A stretch of DNA of 64,000 nt. It comes from Cyanoderma ruficeps. Taxonomy: Eukaryota; Chordata; Aves; Passeriformes; Timaliidae. Below the pieces are notes generated by a model, which saw nothing but the letters and a program-made list of their open reading frames with translations, was not told where the DNA came from and ran no database searches. Both the position numbers and the translations under genes were made by a program. Below, in pieces: positions 25,641-38,955 of this stretch; position 1 is the stretch's first letter, and every line of letters begins with the position of its first letter. The stretch is from assembly GCA_008694505.1 (NCBI GenBank), contig VZDJ01004378.1, forward strand, positions 13,912,645 to 13,976,644. The letters are read 5' to 3'.

Positions 25641-27648
25641 AAACTGAAATGTAATATAAGCACAAGAATGTACCTCAATTTCTTCTTATTTCATTAATAT
25701 AATTTTTATTATCTCACAAGGTTTACTGGTGATCTTATATTACTTATATTATTTGTATCATTATTCTTTGATCTTACTGTAAAATGCAAATTTTTTGTAC
25801 CACTGACAAAAAGAAGAATCAACATACTGTAATTTAGATGCTGCAAATTTGAGTTTTAGGGGACATTTTGTAGCCTAGTCTGTCCTTTTGCACACCAGAA
25901 TAACTCTGTAAGAAATTCCTCATTTAGTATTTCAGGCAGCAAAAAACATGTCCCCGATCTTGCAAAATTCTTGCTTCTAATTGATCTTTGCAAAATGCAG
26001 GAAGTTGCATAATTTAATTCTTCAGTATCGCAGAATACTGTCATTTTGTATGTAAGTATAAATAATGTATGAATTCCAACTGTTAAAGACAGTGCAGTCT
26101 GAAGACTTGAGTGCCAGACTCATATTCCTGGTAACTATTCACAACTTTCTTATAAATCTGCTGTGTGATGTTAAACAATCTACTTTAGTGTTTTCCTACT
26201 TCCTTTACATTAAATAAAAAAGGGCATGAGAAAACCTCTATCCCCTTTGAGAAGAATTTTGAAACCCCTGACTATTGGTTTGAAAATTAACTTGAATAGA
26301 GCAGAAGAACTGGGGAATGATTCTTTACCAGGTCTTTATTGAACTTTATAAAAGCTGGCTAAACCTCTGGTAAGTTTTATTACCTATGCAGGTGTCAGAC
26401 CTGCCCTCAGAAGTACACACATTCTGAGTGATACAGGAAGAGCTGTATGAGCTCTTAAGGAATATCACAGAGACAGCACAGGAAGGTCCAGGTAAAAGGC
26501 TGGAATTACAACTGGAACAGAAATAAAATTGAAGAGAACTCTTATCAGAATTTAATTCTAATGTGTCTTACATAGACTAGAACGTATACTTATAAAATTG
26601 TACCAGAATGAACATTTCGTAAACTATGTATGCCATTATATTTTAATGTTGAATACTGAATTTCTGGGAATATTTAAGGGCCTTAAAAAAAGTAAGTAGA
26701 AATTTCAAAGTTATGAACTGTAATTGCAGCTCATCAGATACTATCCCTTCTATTTGCATGATAAAGTTCCAAATAAAATCTTTGTATACAATAAACAGAT
26801 GTTATTCAAAAATTTGTCAAACTTCTAAAACCCTGTGAAGAGTAATACTCATGCTTATTTTCATTCTAAATTAATTTATTTCAAGCTTATATTTTTTTAC
26901 AGCAGTATCATTCTACAGTGCTGAACTCTATCTCCAACCATTGTTCCCAGTTAGTGGAGAACAATTACATTTAGGCTCACTTTCCTATTGCTGTATCATA
27001 TGAGTTTTCAGTCCCCTTTGCCACTTTGAAATGGTCTTCTAAAATTAACTTTGCACATTTTCTGAAAGTTGGCTTTCTCAGTTTTTAAACATTTGCTACC
27101 TGTCACATAAAGAGGAGTTCAAGTGAGCTTTTATCAGTCCTTCCTGCAAAACCACTGATGATTTCACCAATATTTGCCTGATAGCTCCTCACGCTACATT
27201 TCCCTTTTTCACGGCAGCTTTATAGTGACAACATAATAGTAGCTGTCCTTCTCTATCATATTGCATTGATGTATCCACAGATATGTATTTTTAGTTCCCA
27301 GGTTTTTTAGTTTAGGGGTAGGGTATTGTTTTCGTTTTTGGACTTGTTTGTTCACAGGTACTTTATCATGCACATTATATTCTTACTTTTTATCTGTTTC
27401 ACAGCTTTTTCTGAGGTCTTAGAGCTACAACAAATATGTAGGCAAGATTCTATTTAGTAGTGGAATATGTCCTCATTGTTTCTTTATAATATCTCCAAAG
27501 AATCGCAGAAGACTTCTCAGGGTTTCAGTGAAAAAAAACATGTTTGGTCTCTGAGCGACAGACTGTGATACATGTTTCCTTGCAAGCACTTTTGGAAACA
27601 GTGGGTTTATAATCCAGATAGAATTCTAGCAATTCAGAATGCCAGGGG

Positions 27649-27787
27649 AAAAAAACAAAACCAAAAAAAACCCCAAAAAACACCCCAGGAGCAAAACCCA
27701 ACCAACCAGCAAAAATCTCTCACGAACCAGAAACAAACCCACAAAGAAAGCCAAAACAAACCAAAACCAAGGCACACATTCCACACA
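27649..27787. repeat. A/C-rich low-complexity tract (about 140 bp)
   Basis: The first 39 bases (27649-27687) contain only A and C. The rest stays strongly A/C biased, with repeats of the CAAAACCAA and ACCAACCAG type. The 64-81 codon frames over it encode Lys/Gln/Asn/Thr-rich strings and are artefacts of composition. Confidence 0.9.
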
Positions 27788-30700
27788 TTTAGGTTCCAAG
27801 TTGCTAAGAATTCATAACGTTTCCAGTCTGTAACCAATGATAGTTTGTGTTCTCAAGAACTTGTGAGCAGCATTCAGAGCTTTAGAAATGTATAGATGCA
27901 TCCTAAAATGGAGAAAAGGCTTATGTTATGCTACTATATTTTATATAAATATTCGGAGCATCCGAAAATCACCATAATCTCCATGTAAAACAAGTATTGT
28001 TTTGCATCCAATATACAATATTATTCACTCTTATTAGGAACCATATGGAAAAGAATATCTTCTTGTTGCCATTTCTCCTTTCCTATACAGGAAGGAGGAA
28101 TTAAGTGCAGGTCCCATTTCCATTTTATAATACTTTTGCAATACTCTCCTAGCCTGTCAAGGCAATATTTTACCTGATTCCATCTTATATGTTCACGTTT
28201 CTGACTACTTCTGTATGTCATTTCAGGAAGTTCTAAGGAACATATATTGTTTCCACTATTCTTGTACATCAAGTTTATGAAAGACAGCATAACTACTGCA
28301 TCTTCTCTACACAAGTTTAAGAAAAGCCTCCTTGTTAAGCATGTTTCTGAATTTCTGAAGTCTCTTTGATTTCTTTGCTCCTTACTTTTCAGAAATTGAC
28401 AAAGCAAACAGAAAATCTTAAGTGCTCTTCACATTATAACTTAGACATTCTGACTTTCTCAATTCCTAATCCAGCACATGCTGCAAACATACAGCACAAC
28501 CCAGAAAGAAAGTCTGCATCTTTGGGAGTGCTTCCATCCTTTTGTGTAAACCTTGAATTCCCATCCATGCAAGAATGTGAAGTAATGAATTTTCTTTTCT
28601 CAGAATATAAAAAAATTAGATAAAACAAATCTGTATTGACAAATACCAAGTATTTCCTAATGGGGATAACCAACTTGAAATAGACAGTTTTTTAAATAAT
28701 ATAAATAAATAAATACATATTGGCTTGCCATGGTCAGATTTTATTAATAACAATTGAATCACCTTCCAGTTCAAGAAAAACATCCTTTCTGGTATTCCAC
28801 AAAAGTGAGGTTCCTAAATTATTTAAGTTCACTTATCCCTCAAGAAGTAACTATTTCTGTCTTGGGGTTTATGTATTAGAACCACTGAATTAGGAGAACC
28901 ACACTTTTTATGCTTTCCATGCATTTTCTTTCTAACCTGGACTTCAAAACTCCCATTTAATGTCTGTAAAAACATTCACTAACAAAGCAGAAGGAATTTA
29001 TTTTCCCATGATGGAGATTACTGTGAAAATTGTGTCACTAAATGTTTATTCCATATTTATACCAATTGAGAAGATCATGATAGAAAAATGTCAGGAAGAA
29101 GTTTGAGAAGAGAACAGAGGGAGGTGAAAGACATGTTATTTTATTCCCAACTGACATTACTTCCATATTAAAAGATTCCACAAATGAGCTACTGTAGACT
29201 ACCTAATGATATTTTTACCACATTCCATTGAAACTTAACAGGGACGTTCCTGAGTCAGTGAAGCTTCAGTGGTTTCCTGGAATACAATACTAAATGAAAT
29301 GTATGCAGCTGGCCACAGCTAGCAGCAAGAGTAACTTCTGTGCGTGTCAAGACACTCCACGGCTCTCATTTTGAAATAATAGTGAATAGTTGTTCTGCTT
29401 ATAGATTTGTGGCACTCTTTATATCAAATTAGGTAATTAACTGAGTGCCATCACTACTGGAATATACATCAAGAAAATCCCAAGGGAAAATAAGTACTTG
29501 AGTGTCAGTGATTATAGTCCTTCCAGTTGCTTTTTAAGTAAATTTGCCACCCTGAAGTTTTTGTCACGACCTTTTTCCCAGTTGCTACGGAATCAACAAT
29601 TTTAAGCTTTGCAACAGAGAAATGACTGCATTTTATGCCATCACAGAGCTCAACTACATTCACATCTAACCACACCTGCTGAAAAATCTCAATTAGAGTG
29701 CATAGAGTTCATAGGAAAATATGACAACTTAAACAGTAGTGGGGATGGATACATTTTGTGAAATGGTTTTCCTGACAGACTAGGATGTAAGCCACCGTTG
29801 TTTAAGAAATTGCCAAAACAGATAAACGCTGAGCAATAGACCAGGTTTACACTGCACAAGCTGAAGTGAACAAATGAACTATATATGAACAAATGAATTG
29901 TAACACTAGGGACCTTGTTCTGGGAACTCCTGGACATACCAGTGGCAGTATGTCTACACAGATATTCACTACTGTAAGCCCTAAAACATAGAGAACTGTA
30001 CTTGTTGTTTGCCATTTATTTTACTGTTTTATTTCTGGGGAAACAGTAACACAAAAGCTGAAGGTGTAGAAAATCTCACTCTAACAAATAAACAGAAAAA
30101 TAAAGAAAGTATTTTCTTTATAGCAGCAGGAAAAAATTTATGTGCATGACTGCAGTTATCAGAATCAAACCACTCCTTTCAGCATCTAGAACACTTTAAT
30201 CAGGGAGATTTTCAACACAAAGCAACAGCAAGCATGGAAACAGTTTATGTTCTTTCTGACTGTGAACATTTTTGCTACAGTCTTGTCACATCAGCTGGTA
30301 AGAGTATTCAGACTTTTGACTCAAGAGGAATGCCATATGGGTCACAAGCTTCCAATCTCTCACTGTTTGAAATGTTTTCATTCCAGTAAAGGAAGTTTCC
30401 TGGAGGCTATCATGAATAGAAACATGGACAGATTAGCCTCTCATATGCTAACCACACTTTGATAGAAATAGGACAAAGTGTGTGAATGTGAAGTGTGCTG
30501 AATGGACTTAAATTTGCATGTACAACATCTAATATCATTAGCGACTTTGTTGGTGAAAAAACAGATTGCTAAAAAAATTCAGAACAAACTTGTGAAAGGA
30601 AAAAAAAACCCAGCAAATTATAGAAACAAGAATAAATTGAAGCTATGTCTTCAGACATGGTTAAAAATTTTAACAATTTCTTTCTCATCTGTCAAAAGGG

Positions 30701-33640
30701 AATGTAAACTTACATGCACTGACAACATCATCCCTTTAGTGAGACTTCCAGGAATGCTGCTGTAATATCCTACCACTAAGTGTTTTAGGAAAGAGGCAGC
30801 TGAAAATAGCTACATTAAATTCACCTGACAAAGTGCTGATTTTTTATATAAAAATGTCAAGATCTTGCACTACAGCCAAATGAATCCACAGATTAGTAAC
30901 ATCTAAATTGCCAGTTGCAAGTAATTGCAACGTATTTTCCCATGATTTTTTCTTTTTCTTCTTAAAATAATGAACATGCACATGATTTGTAAAGATTAGA
31001 AAATAGCTTAATAGACTATCTCAAAATTTCTCCTCAAATTTTATTCTTTATAGAGTGATTTAGTGCGAGTTCTAGATTTGATTAGGTCAGGAAGGGTATT
31101 ACCACTGGGTTAGATAAAATATGCGTAAGTGATCCCTTTGTTTGCACTACCTCCTTACACCAGACAGACTCTGAGAGAATCATTATTCCTTTTGATAGCT
31201 CTCCAGCAGAGGCAACCTTTAAAAAAAAAACAGTGGAGAAATGCAATAGCTGGTGCTTCTCTTTGTCAGAAAGATTGTCTGGGCAGTGCTTCAGCACTGC
31301 CTTTTGCCTCTCTTTAGAAAGAAAGGCTGGAAAGAAGAGCTGGCATCACCCCTGTACATGATGAGATTGAGAGGGACCTGGAGACTGGAGAAGCCAGGTG
31401 CAATAGCCTATATTTCTCTGCAACTGCAAAGAGAAAAATATTAACCAGCAAGGCTGTGAAAGAGATTTAAATTATAAGAAAACAAAGCAAAATATGGCAA
31501 AATACATACCAGAATGAAGACTGAGTTGCCATATGTGAAATGCAAGCTTGTTTTTTGTTTTTTTTTTTACTAGTTAGTGAAATGGCCTTTAGGAATTTCT
31601 GTAAGCTTTCTAAGGAAAATAATCCCAAACAAATGAACAAGCCACCCAAACTGAAAAAAAAAAAACAAACCTAAAAAACGCCTCATAGTAAAGGGTATCC
31701 TGAGCAACACTTGCAGAAAAGTGATGCAAGTAATTTGCTTTGTGATGTGTTTTCTCCTCCAACCTGAGCATCTTCTTCTCCAGCATGTGGAAATGATATG
31801 CCAAAGGTCTAAAAATATTTGAAATGTAATCTGGGAAGGAGGAACATTGAAATGGAGTATATCTAGTTAAAAATACTTACTGAAATAAAACCAATTTTTT
31901 TTAACTGTTATAATTTTTTTTCATTATTATGACATCCACATCTTAAAGCTGGTAGAGCCCTGCAGACATTAGGTTCCATGTGAGTGATAAAGAGGGCCCT
32001 GTGAAGATAGGCATGCCAAGCATTGCTGATTGGTTTTATCTAAAAATAAACATTATTCAAAGAACAGTGGTGGGTGGGGCATGTTCTGTGTGTGTGTAGG
32101 ATTGTGTGCATGTGTAACTTATTCAGACACTAATACTAGTGGCTGGTCACTGCTTCTACAAATCTTGAGCTGCAATTCCTTATTCACCTAACCTGAACAC
32201 ACAGTAACTATTGCAAATATAAAAATAAAGAATGGAGAATCCAAGTGAATCTTAGGATGACTTTCCGCTATAAAAGCTAGACTGAAACCTAAGAAGCAAG
32301 AGGCTCTTAAGGAAGTCAAAAGGTATCACATATACTGTCAATAAACTGCTTTTTACTTACCAGCCAGTCTCAGGGGGTGATAGAGGTGAAAGGGTTTTAG
32401 AAAGAAAAAGCATGAATAAGTGTATAGGCACAAAAAAAGAAAAAACAGAACATATGGTGGAGAACTGCAAACAAAATCCACAGTTTAAAATAACACCCAA
32501 AGAAAACAGACAGCTGGAGAAAATAAAGAAAAACATAAATACAATATTCAAGAAGAAAAAGGAAGCTCTCCAAAGGGAAAGATATTTCTATGCTGTTTAA
32601 AAAAAATAAAATCAGGTTCAAGGCTGCCTATTCTTTTCAGAAGGCTATTGTAGGTATGGTATGCCAAGTTCTCTACCAAATGCTACCCAAACTAGTTAAG
32701 CTGAGTTACAAACTGATCAGACTAGGAAATCACTTATATCTGGGAGCTGAAATGAGACTCTAAATATGACAAATAGGCATTTTGAAAACACTTAATAAGG
32801 AATGGCTGTGAAACTATTTTTTTATAAATACAAGAAAAAGGTGGCAGGCATCCTGCAAAATATTATGTCATTTCAAATAGTCTCTACTAGTCTCTACTGG
32901 ATTTGCAAATAGCAGCATTGTTTTACATAATTTCACAAAGAAAATTCAAGCTGAAAAATTTTGTATTTGATGTTTAACTCATATTATTTAAAGGTGAAAA
33001 AAGTATATGAATTGACAAAAGAAATAGAGGAAAATGTAAGAAAGTTACCGAAGTCCAAATACACAGTCAATTTCCAGAATGCAGATCTATGACATTTCTT
33101 GCTTTGTGGGACATAATGACTAAAATATAGCAACAAATAATATGCATTTTCTTAAACATAAAATAATCAGCCACCTTTCTTCACTTTTTTTAAACAGTCA
33201 TATAGTAGATTCTGTCTTAAAATTCAGAAAATTTGTTTTGTCTAGTTATGACGGCTATGAGAAATAAAAGACTTTGGAAGTCACAGTCAGTGACCCACAA
33301 GACTGAAAGTGGTAAGCTTCAAATGGTCATATTTATTTGCCTTTTCTTTTGGCCAGGCAGCAGGCAGTAGTAGGAGTGCTGATGATAAAAGCTGGTATAA
33401 CCAGTCTTGTTAGAGAGATTCTGTTTTCTTTGAAATAGGAACTTTCCAGGCACTGGTACTTCAGATGCCAGCCAACATCTATTAGCAGACAGCACTGTGA
33501 AGCTGCAGGCTGGGTAGAATCAGAGTAATGACTCCTATGATTGGCACTGTTAATGACTTTTTCCCTGAGCTAGTTCTGGCTAGTATTTACTATTTTGCTC
33601 TGTCTTCTCTGGCTTTTTGCATGTTATACTGCATCAGTGG

Positions 33641-33677
33641 AAAAAAAAAAAAAAAAAAAANAAAAAAAAAAAAAAAA
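33641..33677 (+). repeat. Poly-A homopolymer with an ambiguous base
   Basis: Twenty A residues, N at 33661, then sixteen more A residues. No AATAAA signal and no recognisable cDNA-like sequence lies just upstream, so I do not call a processed pseudogene. The true length is uncertain. Confidence 0.92.
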
Positions 33678-36600
33678 GAGTTGAAATTTCTTTATGAATC
33701 TGTAGAATTCCTTTTCCTAATAAGCTTCCCAATCACACAAACAATGTCTTGATATTGGACTTGAGGCAATATATGAAGACTAAACTCCATAGGAAAGAAG
33801 AAATTTATTTATTCCTTTGCTTTTAATTAGCAACTACTAGGTAAAATAAAAAGTCTAGAGATATTAGTACCTCTCTAGCAATGAAGGTACACAGATAGTT
33901 TGTGCTTGAATGTTACAGAACTCCTAAAATTACTACACCTATGTGTATTAAAAGTGGAGTGTCATTAAAATTGTCTCTTCATTTTATTTACTTATAGCCA
34001 TGCATAGGTGTTCAGCCTAATCTTGCTATCTAAGCAGTTTGCAGAGTCAGTAGAAGTTAAACACAGAGGAGTGTTGTGTAGGTGTCTTAAATAGGGTGGG
34101 GATAAAATAACAGGTAGAGATGCCTCACCTTTTTGAATGACAAAAGCAAAAATAAATAGCTTGACCAGATGCCAAATCTTAGGCAACTAAAGTCAATCTC
34201 ACACTGAATACCTACACTAAACAGGAAAAATTAAGTTGAGGAATCAATGTTTCTATGACTAATTTGCTTTAATTTACTGAGAGGGGTTTTTTCCCCTCTT
34301 CCACATCCCTTAAAAGATGAAAATGATCACTTTTATTATACTGTGTACCTTATGTTTCAACCACTGCTTCTTGTAACAATAATGAGGTTATATAGGGAGT
34401 CTGTTTTGAGAATTATCTTTCTTTTTTTACTGAAAAAGTTGGATTCTGCCTTAGCCATGCAAACTCCTTTGCTACTCACTGATCTTATTCACACATTAGG
34501 CAGGACTTTGCAAAAGCTCAGCATTACAGTTCAGCACTGCAGAGATAAGTCTGGAGTCTTTGAAGATTAAACACTCTTAGAAAATACGGTCTGGTGACTC
34601 CTTTTCAGAGCCCACTGGGGTCACTGTAAATTTCTGCACATATTTCAAAAGCCTCTGGATCAAATCACACCCACTCCACCTCTCATATACATAACTATGC
34701 ATATTTCAAAAAAAGTTTTGTAATATCAGATTTCAAGGAAAATGTAAAGTGACCACACAGAGATACTAATGTCCCCAGATTGCCTTCTTAAACTGAGAAT
34801 ATATGACCTCCACCACGTTTCTATACTGAAACTGGCTTTGTTATTCCATGGTAGAAAGAAATGTATGTTTAACATTCTGCAGATGTCTATGCAATGCTTA
34901 TCTGCCAGCAGAATGAATAATTCTAAAAGGCTGATGTTTGAACACATACTACAGCAGCAGAATTAAAGGTGAAAGTTCAAGTGCTGCAATTTCAAACTAT
35001 TGATCAATGGTAATTTTTGGCACCCCTGGGTTAGTGATGCTGGCATGTGGCAAGCAAGCAAACCACAAAGGTTAAGTATGAATCATCAGTACAAACGAAA
35101 CTCACCTTCTTCAGTTTTCTTAGATTTAAAATCTTTTGCTCTTAGGTGGTCTTTCTCCTGCATGCTTCTCTGCATTGCAGCAAGGCATATCTTGTAGACC
35201 AGGTCTTCTGAGCACATCAAATTAGAGAGAATGTTGAGAAAGGAAGCTCTTTGTCTGTTCTTACTGATTTGTCAGATAACCCAAAAAAACAATTATTTAC
35301 TTTATTACATTAGGGATGGCTCAATTTCTCTCCCATTTATCCTTACACTTTCGTCATAAAAAGATCCCTTTATCCTACAGGCTTTTTTTTCCTTATTGCA
35401 CTAGAAGTTATAGAAAGAATACTGTTTCATAATCTGCTTATTTACCAGACCTTGTTTAACTAAACATAATTCCGTTAATACTCATTGAACAAGGATATTA
35501 AGTCTGTTATACTGAATGGTGGTGCTGTGTCATTACTATTCAGGATTGATTTATTCACTAGGACCACTCTTTTCTGCCAATTTCTATACTTTTGAACAGC
35601 ATATAAGATCTGGGTTGGGCTCATTATTAAGAATTTCAAGCGTAATTCTACTGTTTCCAAATATTCGGAGGGAAAAAAAATTGTTTTCTTACAGTACATC
35701 TGTAATGTTATTACAAGTGCTAGTTTTTTATTCACTTTGTATTCTAATGATCTACATATATAGTAAGACAGTTGCTGATCTGTATGAAAAAAACCAGGTA
35801 TGTCACTCATTTTGTAAGAAGATAGCCTGTAATAAAGTATTGTCAAAGCTATTAACTGGCCATAAGCTTTGTATTTAATTTACACAGTTCCAGGACTGTG
35901 AATTGCAAGACTTTCTCTGCTTGCAACTTTGTTGTATTTGGTTTACCTGTAACTGTAGTTTCTCTGAATGAGCAGGTGCCTATGGTTCATTTGTTTTATT
36001 TTTGTTTATCTTTGCATTGTGGAATTTTAGACTCATAATTTTTATGCACATAGCAGTAGCACGCAGTTATTTCATTAATTGTGGGGTATTTTTGACTCTC
36101 ACATGGTGTTCTAGTGTAGAGAACTACAGATTTGGATGTCAGGAAACTTAAGAGGAGGGGACACGGGGTGGAGCACTGAGAAGTGCAGACACAGGATGGT
36201 AAGAAAAGGGCACAGTCTGGCCCCAGAGGCCGAAAAATTATAAACAACTCAGCCCTGGTCAGTTAAAGAAATGCAGACCTGGAACTGCACAGAACTGCAT
36301 TTGGGAGTTACAAGCAGAACACAAGACTGATGTCAAACCTACCGGAAGTCACTGTTCGTGGCAAATCGGTTTAACCTGGAGCTTCAGATTAAAGAAGAAA
36401 GAGTGATGTCTGAAAGGTAAACACACAAAAATAACCCCTAGTGAATCCTAGAGTCAGGAAGGAACCATCAACAAGAACACCACATTCCTGCTGCTGATGA
36501 AAGACTCTGGATGCCAGTGACTCAAATCTCCAATCTCACAGCCCAGAAAAGAAGGGTGAGCTCATCAGGAAAAGATACAAAAACTAAATGCGTGTATAAC

Positions 36601-36868
36601 AATTTGAAGTTCTTAGTGTTTCTTTATTCAATAACACTTCAGTCTGAACTATGAATTATTAAATTCTAAAGATTCCCATTATATGAACAATGAATTATTT
36701 CCATTCCTTAAATATTATCAGGTGTGCTGCCTTTTCCTATAAAGAAATTTGGAGCATAAAAGCTTGTGGCTAAATGATGTCTTGATTAAAGCCGAAGATA
36801 TTATCTTACTACTTATCATTAACAAAAAACCAGTAAGACATACGTACATCAATTGTAAGATTTCGTTT

Positions 36869-37530
36869 TGTCTTATATTGCTATTCAAGATGGAACCAAA
36901 AGTATGTATTCTATTACCATCTGTTAAAACCCGGTGGGGCAATGTTGTTTATCACTTCCACAACCCATCCTCCCTCCAGGGAGGTATCTTCTGTTAATGG
37001 GCCATTGACTCTCACTGCATGACTGACAAAATTACATCATCCCAGTGTGAGATGCTCCACCCAGTGGGAGGAGGCAAGCATTCCTACCTGATTAAAATCT
37101 GAGAGTCAAAACAGCAAGACAGCCTGTTTCCACTGGATTCCCAGAGGAAGACTGGACTCATCTCACCATCACTGGACCTTCAGAGGAAAACTGCATCCTT
37201 CTACAGGATCATCTCTCTCCAACAGAACCACATCCATCATGCCAGGAGGACTTGTTTGGACTGCTACCAACACCCTGACCAACAGGGTGTCAGGTTGTAT
37301 TCTGACTCTGTCAGTATTTTCTTTTTTGCTTGTTTGTTTGCTTTTTTTGTACTACTACATTTTCATTTTAATTTTCCTGGTAAAGAACTGTTATTCCTAT
37401 TCCCATATCTTTGCCTGAGAGCCCCTTAATTTCCAAAATATAATAACTCGGAGGGAGGGAGTTTACATACTCCATTTCAAGGGAGGTTCCTACCTTCCTT
37501 AGCAAACACCTGTCTTTCCAAACCAAGACA
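36869..37530 (+). mobile_element. Solo LTR, ERVL-like, same family as 1694-2381 but inverted (662 bp)
   Basis: The right end reads CCAAACCAAGACA, matching the minus-strand 3' end of the LTR at 1694-2381. The shared middle block GAGATGCTCCACCCAGTGGG lies at about 37050-37069. The shared U5-like block 'TTTGCCTGAGAGCC' is near 37410, and the 'GGTAAAGAACTGTTATTCC' block just before it may carry the polyadenylation region. The proposed left end is TGTCTTATATTG at 36869. It is flanked by CGTTT (36864-36868) against GGTTT (37531-37535), a 5-bp target duplication with one mismatch. The left boundary is therefore less sure than the right. No internal retroviral sequence adjoins it. A T/G-rich patch near 37320-37350 is the counterpart of the A/C-rich patch in the first copy. 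Confidence 0.86.
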
Positions 37531-38016
37531 GGTTTCTAGTAAGTCAATTTCATCTTAGAAACATCTCAGTGATGATTTGATAATTTTTCATTTGTTTTAC
37601 AATCATCATGCTTTAGAGGAAAGATATGCTGTCACAACATAAACATCCAAATATAATTTAAGATTAAAAAAAAACTGTAAACATATATCGAGTGGCTTTA
37701 TTTCAGAGTCACAAATGAAAAGGGGATGTTTTCCTTTTACCTAAACAAGAAACTTGTATAGCTTATGATTACAAAGTAACAAAAGCGAGTTTAATATGTG
37801 TCTATGAGAATTTTCAGCTGCAATTTATATTTCAAATCCCCTCTGAAAGTTTTAGAGCAGTTTTTAGGGGGCTTTGTCTTGGTTCTTCTTTAAGAAATTT
37901 CATGTGACATCTGCAAAGAGCAGTTATTGACTAAAGCTGCAAATGAAACCTGGGATAAAAAAACACTGTGAATGGGAAATTAAAATGGTAATATTTGTCC
38001 TTTACATAGTTCCATC

Positions 38017-38066
38017 AGGGAGTAGAGGGAGGGGGAAAAGAAAAAAAAAGAAAAGGAGAAAGTAAG
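38017..38066. repeat. Purine-rich tract
   Basis: About 50 bp of A and G on the plus strand with a single interrupting T near its start and one more near its end. It includes GAGGGAGGGGGAAAAG and a run of nine A. Confidence 0.8.
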
Positions 38067-38631
38067 TCTTTTTCCAAATACACAAGCAGATACATCTTAC
38101 ACAGTTTTTGTGTTTTAAGTAAAATAACACCAATGGTAGCAAAAATGTGGATTTTTACTGGACAAAAGTCAAACTTTTTCATGTACTGGGGTAAGCATGG
38201 ATGTAGGAAAGTCAAAGCCCGAATTTTCTAAATTTTCGAAGAACCAATGCATTCATCATAATTACATGACTCTTGAAGTCTTTGGTGTCTCATGTGCAAT
38301 GCCTTAATAGTGTACTTTTCCATATGACAATTGTGGGATTTCTCATATGTATACTTTAAGTCTGAATTTCCTCAATTCACAAGCTCAGTCTGAGTATAAT
38401 CAGAACATCTCTGTGGTACAGGTACCTAATGAGCATGATGACATAGCTTTAAGGTTGTGCAGCTCTATCCATAAAAATAAAATACATTAAAATAAAATAC
38501 AAAAGAATTTCAAAATATTGAAATTCCTTTCCAGAATTCCAGATACACCGAACATAACGCATTTAGTAACCTTAACCATAGGCATATAGGAGAAGTAAAT
38601 TGGAAGTTATTTTTAATCTCTGTGGAGTTAT

Positions 38632-38955
38632 TTAGGATAATTTTCTCCCAACTCCTGGGAGAAAGTTCCCAGCAATTTCCTTTTTCTGCTTTAACTCTTT
38701 CGCCTTTTGAAGGCATAATTTACTTTTCTTTTTCCTTTCATTAAAATCTTTATCCCTCAGGGATTCAGTACCACAGTTTTCTTGTCTTTGAATGCCTTCA
38801 CTACTGTATTTTAAAACTCTCTGAGCAGACGATGTGGATTGAGGAATATTTCCTCCTACATCACTACAGAAGTGTACAATGAGAATGACGTCAAATCCAG
38901 AAGGCTCTTCTGCCAAAAGAGGGCCATGTCCATTGAGAGCTAGTGTCACAGACAC
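38632..38955 (-). other. Unassigned protein-like open frame, 107 codons (speculative)
   Basis: A minus-strand frame without recognised homology. It stands out from other frames here by its protein-like composition. A first part of mixed hydrophobic character (with motifs GHGPLLAEEPSGFDV and HFCSDVGGNIPQS) is followed by a charged, Lys/Glu/Gln-rich end (LRDKDFNERKKKSK, then KAKELKQKK). The frame stays open for a few codons above the listed start, which is GTG, until a TAA. No clear splice acceptor or poly-A signal was identified. It may be a chance frame, an exon of an unrecognised gene or an old pseudogene. Confidence 0.12.

Larger units (their letters stand above)
23106..36868. other. AT-rich non-coding stretch
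   Basis: Nearly 14 kb with no gene I can recognise. The minor features within it are listed separately. The longest frames (109 codons at 23065-23394 plus, 119 at 23986-24345 minus, 128 at 28021-28407 minus, and 120/123 codons overlapping antisense at about 35475-35878) have no recognisable domain or convincing splice context and fit chance expectation. 36100-36560 is slightly richer in GC than its surroundings and may be an unrecognised old repeat. Confidence 0.5.

Noticed and set aside
28021..28407. 128-codon minus-strand open frame
   Set aside because: No recognisable motif, no splice signals and no supporting neighbour. Its length is near the chance limit.
30234..30386. Short frame with a GGTAAG donor-like site near 30297
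   Set aside because: About 50 codons without an acceptor, recognisable motif or neighbouring exon. Donor-like sequences are frequent by chance.
33510..33677. Processed pseudogene ending in poly-A
   Set aside because: The A run has no upstream polyadenylation signal, no cDNA-like coding trace and no visible flanking duplication.
35475..35878. Antisense pair of open frames of 123 and 120 codons
   Set aside because: Stop-free overlap on both strands can arise together, because the frames are codon-aligned. About one frame of this length is expected by chance in 64 kb of such AT content, and no family was recognised.
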